In this document: positions 1 through 6,955 of the stretch, in pieces
Position numbering within the stretch: position 1 is the first letter of the stretch
How the letters are laid out: every line of letters begins with the position of its first letter
NCBI GenBank assembly: GCA_021774955.1
Contig: JAJFIN010000396.1
Location: 1 to 11,623, forward strand
Direction: 5' to 3'
From: Alphaproteobacteria bacterium
GTDB taxonomy: Bacteria > Pseudomonadota > Alphaproteobacteria > M2410
DNA length: 11,623 bases
Notes under the pieces: generated by a model
Told to the model about the DNA's origin: nothing
What the model saw: the letters and a program-made list of their open reading frames with translations, nothing else
Databases searched by the model: none
Program-made: the position numbers and the translations under genes

Positions 1-53
1 AAAATATCAAAGACTTAGAATGCAAAAAACAGGGCATTATCAGCTGAGCCAGA

Positions 54-992
54 TCATGAATCAGGCGATTCTTTGTTCCACGCCCGCAGACCCTCGATCA
101 TGCGCGCGCGCCGCTCAGACGGCGTAAGCGTGCGATCAAAACCCGACGCGGCATCCTCCCAAGAACCATAGATCGGATTGGGCAATTGAATCCAAGTTTC
201 GCCAAAACGTACCCGGTGCGTTTCAAGCAAGGCTCGGCGCGCTTCAGGGCTGACCGATATACCATCGACAAAATCGCCAAAATTATCCCCAATGAGAAGA
301 AGAATTCGGTGGGTTTTTGCAACCTCTGCCCGGCGCGTTCCTTTGTCGGACGTCCATTCCTCTTTCTCCCCTTGCGTTAACACAACGTCCCAATCATCCG
401 TAAGCGGAAAACCAGCCTTCCGAAGATTCTCTCGCGTCGCCTCTTCAAGCACAGCCGGGCGGTTGGTTACATAAAAAACGGTCACACCTTTGGCCGCTGC
501 TTGATTGGCAAAAGCCAGCGCGGCTGGGATGGGTGCTGAAATCGCTGAATTCACAAACAGACCAAAACTCTCAAAATCAAATGCGTGGCCCGTTTGGGCA
601 AGCCAGCCCATATAGGCTGAATTATCGAGCATGGTTTCATCGACATCGACAATGACGGCCGGTGGTAAATAGCGATAACCGCCCGTTTGCTCTAACGCCG
701 CCGTCAGATCGGCATTGCGCAATCCTTCGTCCAGGCGCAGACCAGCCAACCGGTAAGCGGTTTCTGTTACTGCTTGATATTCCACCGATTGCTGGGTCCA
801 ATAAAGCGCATAAAGGCTTTCATAGGTGGCGGTGTCACCGCTCATCCCCATCTGGGGATCTGTGCCAGCAACCTTATTTGATATCTCGCCTCCATTCATG
901 GCGTCCTTCGTTCCGCCGATCTGAGAAAGCTCAGCACAAGCAGAAAGCGCCACACACAGGAAAATTACATATGCAGACCGAAATATAAACAT
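54..992 (-). CDS. Acid phosphatase lipoprotein, class C / e(P4) 5'-nucleotidase family
   Basis: HAD-superfamily phosphohydrolase of 312 residues, predicted to be anchored in the outer membrane and to release phosphate from nucleotides or other phosphomonoesters. The N-terminus is a lipoprotein signal: a hydrophobic stretch ending in LSAC, with Cys19 as the lipidated residue. HAD motif I is DVDET at 116-120 followed by MLDNSAY, motif II is TNR at 176-178, a Lys lies in SDKG near 217, and motif IV is GDNFGDF at 235-241. The paired Asp motifs at both ends match the class C (DDDD) signature. The frame stays open to a Met codon at 1059-1061, but that start would put 23 non-signal residues before the lipobox. 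The start at 992 gives a proper signal peptide and has a GGAG ten bases upstream. It follows the sensor kinase on the same strand after about 90 bases. The family is clear; the natural substrate is not known. Confidence 0.9.
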   Translation of the reverse strand: MFIFRSAYVIFLCVALSACAELSQIGGTKDAMNGGEISNKVAGTDPQMGMSGDTATYESLYALYWTQQSVEYQAVTETAYRLAGLRLDEGLRNADLTAALEQTGGYRYLPPAVIVDVDETMLDNSAYMGWLAQTGHAFDFESFGLFVNSAISAPIPAALAFANQAAAKGVTVFYVTNRPAVLEEATRENLRKAGFPLTDDWDVVLTQGEKEEWTSDKGTRRAEVAKTHRILLLIGDNFGDFVDGISVSPEARRALLETHRVRFGETWIQLPNPIYGSWEDAASGFDRTLTPSERRARMIEGLRAWNKESPDS

Positions 993-1002
993 CGACACAA
1001 AA

Positions 1003-1006
1003 CTCC
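1003..1006 (-). promoter_or_regulatory. Ribosome binding site deciding the acid phosphatase start
   Basis: GGAG on the minus strand, ten bases before the ATG at 990-992. It supports the shorter lipoprotein start over the in-frame ATG 69 bases further upstream. Confidence 0.6.
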
Positions 1007-1082
1007 GAAGTAAAGCCTGATGACTTGATACATCCAAACAAGTGCACAGTACAATCGCCAAGAAGGTGCTGAATCTCAGGGA

Positions 1083-3119
1083 CTAGGAAGCTTTTCTCTC
1101 TGCCCGGCGGGCGGGAAATTGCACGACAACTTTTGTACCCTTCCCCTTCTCGCTCTCAAGAACCAGCGTACCGCCATGCATCTCAGCCAGCGACTTCGCT
1201 AAAAAGAGCCCCAACCCCGTACCTTCATGAGCACGTGCATAGCCGCCCTCAACCTGTTGAAAAGCCGCAAGTGCTTTTGGAATATCTTCCGGTGAAATAC
1301 CAATTCCTGTGTCCGAAACCTGGAAAGTATAACCCCTTCCATCACTGTACTGAACATTAATTGAAACATGACCGCAGGGTTCAGTAAACTTTACTGCGTT
1401 CGAAACAAGGTTGATTAGAATCTGTTTCAGTTTAAGTGAATCCGCTAACATCAAAGGGGCATCTGGGGCCACATCAACATACAACGTAACTTCTCCTTCA
1501 CATGCGCGAGCGCGCACCATGTCAACAACGCTAGAAACAATTTCCGCTATATCGACATCTTCTTCATTCAGCTCAGCTTCGCCAGATTCCATTTTTGATA
1601 CTTCAAGGATGCCGCTGACGAGCTCCAATAGATGTTGCCCCGATTCATGGATAATTTTGGGGTACTCAGAAAAAGCTTCTTCGTCAGAAAATCCACCACC
1701 CTTTTCCATCATAATTTGCGAAAATCCGATAATCGCATTAAGTGGAGTTCGCAGCTCATGGCTCATATTGGTAAGGAAGGACGATTTTGTCCGGTTTGCC
1801 GATTCGGCTTTTTCTTTCTCTCTAATCAATGCATTGCGATCTCGTCTACGTTCTGTGATATCGCGAACACTGCCGACAAAAAGACGCTCATCGCCATTAA
1901 TGACTTCGCCAATGGCCAACTCTAGGTCTATCGCATCCCCATTCTTATGACGTCCGGGAACCCATCTGGCAGTCTGTCCGATAATTTTCGCTTCACCGCC
2001 TGTTAGATAACCCGCCATATAATTATCATGCATTTTGTGATCTTCGTCGGTCATCAACATATTGATGTTTTTACCGACCACTTCATTAGCCGAATATCCG
2101 AATATGCGCAGTGCTGATCTATTGATACTTTGAACGGTTCCCACTTCATCGATTACCACTAAGCCGTCGACCATTGTGTTCACAATCGTGTCGAGATATT
2201 TCTCTCTTTTTGCGAGTCGTGCTGATGCTTCAGCGCGACTCTCACCCGACGCTGCCAATATCGCGATCAACAATACTGCCAAGGCAGCACTGGCGGTCAA
2301 TCCTGCCAATAGGAACGGATCAATCCCAAGCGGTTGATAGGGTATGTCATCTGTTGGAACAATATTCGTTGCGGCCATGGCTGTGTAGTGCATGCCAGAA
2401 ATAGCCGCGCCCATAATGATAGGAGCACTCAGCATACGGACAAATCGATATTTACGTGCAAACTCAGTCGGCGGCAGGAATTTTACGCTCAGGGCAATGA
2501 TCGCCAATACAATCGCAATGAAAATCGACAGAGAAAAAATCAACGGATCATAATAAATCACACCACTAATACGCATACCTGACATGCCGGTGTAATGCAT
2601 AAGCCCAACACCAAGGCCAAGAATAACACCACCTCCAATGCGGTGGCTCCATCCGAGTTTGCTACGGCTCAAAATCCAAAGCGCAACAGCGCTGGAAAGA
2701 TAGGCAGGTATTACCGACGCTATCGTCAACACTGCGTCGTATTGCATGGCACCCATACCTACCGGCATTTTTTGCGCGAGCATGCCGGTGAAATGCATGG
2801 CCCAAACACCACCGCCCATGGCAAACCCACCAAGAGCAATCCAGAAAAAAGTGTGTTTTCTATGCTCAGACGCTGCGACTCGCTCAGCCAGAGAAAGAGC
2901 TGCATAGGAAGCAACAATAGCGACAATACAAGAGAGTATGACAAGTACCGGATCGTAGGTTGGATCTATGATCACGCTGCGGTCGACACTCGCGTTGAGA
3001 AATCTTATGCCTATGATAGCGACCGCGCCCACAAAGCCCCCTTGTTCGATATTTCCCAAGTACAAATTAGAAGTACAAAGTATAAGAATCACGAACACTA
3101 GCCAAAAAGTGTAAAACAA
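1083..3119 (-). CDS. Membrane sensor histidine kinase: MHYT, PAS, HisKA, HATPase_c
   Basis: Orphan sensor kinase of up to 678 residues. An N-terminal hydrophobic segment (about 4-20) precedes a seven-helix MHYT sensor (about 55-290) carrying its three signature motifs: MHFTGM at 108-113, MHYTGM at 174-179 and MHYTAM at 243-248. A PAS domain (about 305-423) resembles the FixL oxygen-sensor PAS but has Lys378 where the FixL haem-ligating His is expected. Next come a short linker rich in charged residues, a HisKA domain with SHELRTPLN (phospho-acceptor His454), and an ATPase domain with N box NLVSNAVKF (570-578), G1 DTGIG (603-607) and G2 GTGLGL (633-638). There is no receiver domain and no response regulator nearby, so it must signal to a partner encoded elsewhere. 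The HisKA region resembles PleC/DivJ. The longest reading starts at a TTG with no visible Shine-Dalgarno, directly beside a perfect inverted repeat. A GTG at residue 30 preceded by GGGGG is a possible true start; it would remove the extra N-terminal helix and leave the MHYT domain intact. Confidence 0.93.
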   Translation of the reverse strand: MFYTFWLVFVILILCTSNLYLGNIEQGGFVGAVAIIGIRFLNASVDRSVIIDPTYDPVLVILSCIVAIVASYAALSLAERVAASEHRKHTFFWIALGGFAMGGGVWAMHFTGMLAQKMPVGMGAMQYDAVLTIASVIPAYLSSAVALWILSRSKLGWSHRIGGGVILGLGVGLMHYTGMSGMRISGVIYYDPLIFSLSIFIAIVLAIIALSVKFLPPTEFARKYRFVRMLSAPIIMGAAISGMHYTAMAATNIVPTDDIPYQPLGIDPFLLAGLTASAALAVLLIAILAASGESRAEASARLAKREKYLDTIVNTMVDGLVVIDEVGTVQSINRSALRIFGYSANEVVGKNINMLMTDEDHKMHDNYMAGYLTGGEAKIIGQTARWVPGRHKNGDAIDLELAIGEVINGDERLFVGSVRDITERRRDRNALIREKEKAESANRTKSSFLTNMSHELRTPLNAIIGFSQIMMEKGGGFSDEEAFSEYPKIIHESGQHLLELVSGILEVSKMESGEAELNEEDVDIAEIVSSVVDMVRARACEGEVTLYVDVAPDAPLMLADSLKLKQILINLVSNAVKFTEPCGHVSINVQYSDGRGYTFQVSDTGIGISPEDIPKALAAFQQVEGGYARAHEGTGLGLFLAKSLAEMHGGTLVLESEKGKGTKVVVQFPARRAERKAS

Positions 3120-3140
3120 CTATGGTACAATTACCATAGT
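3119..3140. promoter_or_regulatory. Perfect 9-bp inverted repeat, likely operator of the sensor kinase
   Basis: Arms ACTATGGTA (3119-3127) and TACCATAGT (3132-3140) are exact reverse complements around a four-base centre, CAAT. The repeat lies just upstream of, and touches, the TTG start of the kinase. On the minus strand a weak promoter can be drawn: TTCACC at 3159-3164 and TACTAT at 3136-3141, spaced by 17 bases. That puts the repeat over the -10 and the expected start of transcription, where a dimeric repressor would act. No T-run follows on either strand, so it does not look like a terminator. The binding protein is unknown. Confidence 0.5.
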
Positions 3141-3212
3141 AAGTATGAGGTTTTTGTGGGTGAAAATAGTAAGGATGAAAAACTTCAGAAATACGCCCGC
3201 AATTCTTGCGTC

Positions 3213-3761
3213 TTAATAGTCCAAGCGGTATCCGAAATTGAAGAAATAGCCCAGTGTATCATCGGTGCCGCCAATAAATTCTTCGCTGATCCATTCACCC
3301 CCAAACTCAGCTTCGAGCTGGAAATTACGTCGGCGGTAATAACTCAACCGCATTGAGGGACGTGCGGACCATTGGGTTTGGCTCGCGGTTTTAGTTTCGC
3401 GGTAGCTGAGGCGAAAACGCGGGTTAACGCGGAACGTTCGGGTCACCGGGTAACGGGTATTCAAATCCAAAATATAGCGATCAGCGGTCAACGTATTTGA
3501 ATAGCGCACACCAGCAATGGCAATATCACCTTCCTTCAAAATTGAACTGCCGATGAATTGCAGCGAGTAAAAATATTCGTTGCCCGTTGCCATAGTTGCT
3601 GGCACACCGCCTGAACCCACTGTTGAGGAGAGGCTGGTCACGGTCACGTCGGCATTGACTTGAAATTGATCGTTGAACGGGTGAGACACGCCGATCGTTG
3701 CTGTCTGACTGGTTGAAGTTCGGTCGCGCGCGAGTTGATTGATTTCATAAGCAGGTGATTT
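3213..3761 (-). pseudogene. C-terminal remnant of an outer-membrane beta-barrel protein
   Basis: An open frame of 182 residues bounded upstream by TGA at 3762-3764. It consists of alternating polar and hydrophobic residues typical of transmembrane beta strands (for example TSTSQTATIG, FQVNADVTVT, RFRLSYRETK) and ends in GYRLDY, an aromatic C-terminus of the kind recognised by the BAM machinery. The first possible start is a GTG at 3687-3689, in the middle of the barrel pattern; the 24 codons before it still read as strand and turn but contain no ATG, GTG or TTG. There is no signal peptide. The simplest reading is the 3' end of a larger gene whose front was lost. I recall similar C-terminal barrels on TPR-containing proteins of alphaproteobacteria, but I cannot name the family with certainty. 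A shorter functional protein starting at the GTG is unlikely because it would lack an export signal. Confidence 0.6.
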
Positions 3762-3798
3762 TCAATATGATACACACCTAAGCTTTCACCAAACGAGA

Positions 3799-3820
3799 AC
3801 CTAAACTAGCATTTTTAGGT
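3799..3820. repeat. 7-bp inverted repeat upstream of ccmF
   Basis: Arms ACCTAAA (3799-3805) and TTTAGGT (3814-3820) are separated by eight bases. The repeat lies in the 174-base stretch between the barrel remnant and ccmF. With no T-run after it on either strand it is more like an operator than a terminator, but a repeat of this length in AT-rich DNA may be chance. I see no convincing sigma-70 promoter for ccmF in this stretch. Confidence 0.3.
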
Positions 3821-3935
3821 AAATGTGAGGCAGTCAGTTTACGCGGCGCTCAGTTCGATCCGTAAAAACTTGGACATGGCAAGGGGAATTCAGATAGGTT
3901 CCACGCCAATAGAAAAGTAACCCGGTTTTTATTTT

Positions 3936-5921
3936 ATGATTGCAGAGCTCGGCCATTTTGCTTTGAGCGTAACTCTAATTGTTACGCTTTTGCAATCTTC
4001 ACTCCCTCTGATTGGCGCCGCACACCAAAATAAGCGCCTCATGACGTTTGCCAATAGTGCCGCCATAACACAACTTGCATTTGTCACGCTCGCCTTCGGC
4101 TGCCTGACCATCGCCTTCATCGGCTCCGACTTTTCGCTCGAAATTGTCGCGGCAAACTCTCACACTGCAAAGCCGTTGCTCTACAAAATAAGCGGTGTCT
4201 GGGGAAACCATGAAGGGTCCATGTTGCTATGGCTCTTAATCCTCTCCTTGTTTGGCGCTTCCGTCGCCCTTTTCGGTCAAGCTCTGCCAGCCACATTGCG
4301 GGCACGGGTGCTGGCAATCCAAGGCTTGATCGGCTTGGGCTTTGTCGCATTCATTCTTTTTACCTCAAACCCATTCACCCGTCTTGATCCTGCGCCCCTA
4401 GATGGAGCCGGGCTCAACCCCTTACTGCAAGATCCTGGCCTCGCCTTTCACCCACCCTTTCTCTATTTGGGCTATGTCGGCTTTTCGATGCCGTTTTCAT
4501 TTTCTGTGGCCGCCCTCATTGAAGGCCGGGTCGATGCTGCCTGGGCACGTTGGGTACGGCCCTGGGTTCTTTCTGCCTGGTGCTTCCTGACTATTGGTAT
4601 CACGCTCGGTTCTTATTGGGCCTACTACGAGCTCGGTTGGGGCGGCTGGTGGTTTTGGGACCCGGTGGAAAATGCTTCCTTCATGCCGTGGCTCTTGGGA
4701 ACCGCGCTGCTTCATTCCGCACTCGTGGTTGAGCGGCGACACACCTTGGTCAATTGGACCATTTTACTAGGTATACTGACTTTTTCTCTGAGCATCATTG
4801 GCACCTTCCTCGTCCGGTCAGGTGTTTTGACCAGTGTCCATGCATTCGCCGTCGATCCCGCGCGCGGCGTTTTTATTCTCGGACTGATCGTCGCTATGAG
4901 CGGCGGGGCCATGGTACTTTATGCCTTGCGCGCACCGTCACTTAAATCTGGTGCACCGTTTTCCTATATCAGCCGCGAGGGTAGCTTGGTCTTCAACAAT
5001 ATTTTTCTGGTCTGCGCTGCTGCCACCGTTTTCATGGGCACGTTTTATCCGCTGATCATTGACGCTATGGGCAACGATAAAATTTCCGTGGGTCCTCCTT
5101 ATTTTCACCGTACCTTTGTACCCATAATGATCCCCGTTCTGTTCGCTATGGCTGTTGGCCCCCTACTCAAATGGCGCAGTGACAGGATCTGGCCCGCACT
5201 CGTCACTCTGAAGCTCGCCGCCGGTGCGGCGATGTTGACGGCTATCGGGTTAATTGCATTTGGCGCCAGTTCCTTCTTCTCAGCCATTGGATTCGGTCTC
5301 TCAATCTGGCTCATTATCGGATCGCTTATCGTTCTGGGGCAACGCCTAAAACTGGGACAAAGAAATTGGGCTGGATCGCTTACACTGGCCCGCGTGCTGC
5401 CCCGATCAACTTATGGCCTTGTCACCGCCCATGCCGGTATGGGTTTAGCGATTGCTGGCATTACCGGAATGATGGCTTGGCAGTCTGAAAAAATCCTTGT
5501 CATGAATATTGGCGAAAGTGCCACTGTCGGTAATTATGAATTTGTGTTGAGGGACGTAAAAGCCCGCCTCGGTGAAAACTATCAAGCTGAAACCGCCATC
5601 GTCGATGTTCGAAAAAACAATCGATCCATCACAACGTTATCTACCGAGCGTCGGTTTTATCCGGTACGCCAAAGCCAAACCACCGAGGCTGGCATTCGAA
5701 CAAATTGGGCCTCCAATCTTTATATCGCTATTGGCGAGGGCAATAGGCAGACTGGATGGACGATGCGTCTTTATCACCATCCTCTCGTTCCGTGGATTTG
5801 GATCGGCGCGCTCGTCATGGCCTTTGGTGGCATGTTGTCCCTGACAGACAGACGCTTTAGAATTGGCGCACCTCAACGGGTGGCGAAGACCTCCACCTCA
5901 ATCCCACAGCCAGCAGAGTGA
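3936..5921 (+). CDS. ccmF: CcmF, cytochrome c haem lyase subunit (System I)
   Basis: Polytopic inner-membrane protein of 661 residues that takes haem from holo-CcmE and, with CcmH and CcmI, joins it to the CXXCH motif of apocytochrome c in the periplasm. The tryptophan-rich WWD haem-handling motif is seen as WGGWWFWDPVEN at 235-246. The four conserved histidines of the family are at 172 (FHPP), 260, 302 and 499, close to the positions 173, 261, 303 and 491 known for the E. coli protein; the two outer-face and two in-membrane haem ligands are therefore all present. Length fits the family (E. coli about 647). The start MIAELGHFAL is the usual CcmF N-terminus, so the ATG at 3936 is secure although no Shine-Dalgarno is visible before it. 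It heads the ccmFGHI run; ccmG begins nine bases after its stop. ccmE, often directly upstream in other genomes, is not here. Confidence 0.97.
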   Translation: MIAELGHFALSVTLIVTLLQSSLPLIGAAHQNKRLMTFANSAAITQLAFVTLAFGCLTIAFIGSDFSLEIVAANSHTAKPLLYKISGVWGNHEGSMLLWLLILSLFGASVALFGQALPATLRARVLAIQGLIGLGFVAFILFTSNPFTRLDPAPLDGAGLNPLLQDPGLAFHPPFLYLGYVGFSMPFSFSVAALIEGRVDAAWARWVRPWVLSAWCFLTIGITLGSYWAYYELGWGGWWFWDPVENASFMPWLLGTALLHSALVVERRHTLVNWTILLGILTFSLSIIGTFLVRSGVLTSVHAFAVDPARGVFILGLIVAMSGGAMVLYALRAPSLKSGAPFSYISREGSLVFNNIFLVCAAATVFMGTFYPLIIDAMGNDKISVGPPYFHRTFVPIMIPVLFAMAVGPLLKWRSDRIWPALVTLKLAAGAAMLTAIGLIAFGASSFFSAIGFGLSIWLIIGSLIVLGQRLKLGQRNWAGSLTLARVLPRSTYGLVTAHAGMGLAIAGITGMMAWQSEKILVMNIGESATVGNYEFVLRDVKARLGENYQAETAIVDVRKNNRSITTLSTERRFYPVRQSQTTEAGIRTNWASNLYIAIGEGNRQTGWTMRLYHHPLVPWIWIGALVMAFGGMLSLTDRRFRIGAPQRVAKTSTSIPQPAE

Positions 5922-5930
5922 GGTAGGTTC

Positions 5931-6467
5931 ATGAAATACGCCTCATCAATAATTCCCCTTGTTATTCTGGTTGCTGTCATTGGCGCTTTAGGTATCGGCC
6001 TCACCAATGACCCGCGCAGCATCCCATCAACGCTCATTGATCAACCCCTACCGGTTTTTGATTTGGAGCCAATATCAAAAGACATCGATGGGCTGGCGAG
6101 CCATGAACTTCAAGGCCATGTTTCGATGGTCAACATCTTTGCTTCCTGGTGCCCGCCCTGCCGCATCGAGCATCCAACGTGGATGCAGCTCTCGCGATCA
6201 GATGCTGTTCCCATTTACGGTGTGGACTGGAAAGATAAGCCCGAAGATGGCGCCAAATGGTTGAGTGATTTCGGCAATCCTTACAGCAAAGTCGGTAGTG
6301 ATTATAACGGTCGCTTGGGATTGGATTTGGGTATTACCGGCGCCCCTGAGACATTTGTCATCGATAAAACCGGCCGCATTCGGTACAAATATGTGGGGCC
6401 TATCACGCTCGATGTTTGGCGCAATGAAATCAAACCTTTAGTCGACCAGCTGGAGGGAGAAGAATGA
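5931..6467 (+). CDS. ccmG: CcmG/DsbE, periplasmic thioredoxin-like thiol-disulfide oxidoreductase
   Basis: Membrane-anchored thioredoxin-fold protein of 178 residues that reduces the disulfide of apocytochrome c, or of CcmH, before haem attachment. One N-terminal hydrophobic segment (about 5-24) serves as an uncleaved anchor. The active site is WCPPC at 73-77, the form typical of CcmG, and the cis-proline loop is GAPET at 137-141, which is strongly conserved in this family. Electrons would come from a DsbD or CcdA partner encoded elsewhere. A GAGG eight bases upstream of the ATG overlaps the ccmF stop codon, and the last bases overlap ccmH in ATGA, both pointing to coupled translation. Confidence 0.96.
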   Translation: MKYASSIIPLVILVAVIGALGIGLTNDPRSIPSTLIDQPLPVFDLEPISKDIDGLASHELQGHVSMVNIFASWCPPCRIEHPTWMQLSRSDAVPIYGVDWKDKPEDGAKWLSDFGNPYSKVGSDYNGRLGLDLGITGAPETFVIDKTGRIRYKYVGPITLDVWRNEIKPLVDQLEGEE

Positions 6468-6955
6468 ACCGTCTACGGATATTTTTAGTTGGCGTTGTAT
6501 TCGTGGTAGGTTCGAGCGCATTCACTCAAGCGGTGGCGGTGCTGCCCGACGAAATGCTTGACGATCCGGCTCTCGAAGTGCGGGCTCGCGAAATCGGGCA
6601 ATTGCTACGCTGTGTCGTTTGTCAAAATCAATCGATCGATGATTCAAACGCACCCTTGGCGCGCGATCTCCGCCTGCTGGTGCGCGAACGGTTAACCTTA
6701 GGCGACACAGACGAACAAGCGATTGCCTATATCGTTGACCGGTATGGAAATTTTGTTTTGCTGAAACCGCCGGTGCAATCAAATACCATTGCCTTGTGGT
6801 TCATGCCAGCCCTGTTTGTTGCTTTTGCACTTCTTGGCTTTGCAGTCTACATACGCCAATCCTCACGCGCATCAAGCGCGCCTACGGCATTAACGCCTGA
6901 AGAAGACGCAGAGATCAATGCGCTCCTCGGCTCAGAGTCGGAGAGTGAACACTGA
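6464..6955 (+). CDS. ccmH: CcmH, cytochrome c maturation thiol protein
   Basis: Small periplasmic protein of 163 residues carrying the LRCxxCQNQ motif (Cys50 and Cys53), which forms a mixed disulfide with, or reduces, the apocytochrome CXXCH cysteines. An N-terminal signal or anchor (about 5-24) is followed by the three-helix redox domain (about 28-105) and a C-terminal membrane segment (about 108-130), then a short acidic tail (EEDAE, SESESE). This is the short form of CcmH, without the fused TPR region found in E. coli; that part is the separate ccmI directly downstream. A strong GGAGGG lies seven bases before the ATG, which overlaps the ccmG stop. Confidence 0.96.
   Translation: MNRLRIFLVGVVFVVGSSAFTQAVAVLPDEMLDDPALEVRAREIGQLLRCVVCQNQSIDDSNAPLARDLRLLVRERLTLGDTDEQAIAYIVDRYGNFVLLKPPVQSNTIALWFMPALFVAFALLGFAVYIRQSSRASSAPTALTPEEDAEINALLGSESESEH

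Noticed and set aside
25..53. Possible terminator after the acid phosphatase: T-run on the minus strand after a GC-containing stretch
   Set aside because: Only a three-base stem (GGC with GCC) can be drawn before the T-run; the inner TCAGCTGA palindrome leaves no loop.
3156..3356. 66-codon plus-strand frame divergent from the kinase, starting at GTG
   Set aside because: Most of it is antisense to the barrel remnant, which has a far stronger protein pattern; the first 19 codons alone resemble nothing I know.
3870..3898. Candidate ccmF promoter TTGGAC, 17 bases, GATAGG
   Set aside because: The -10 matches only half of the consensus and lies among other equally weak candidates.
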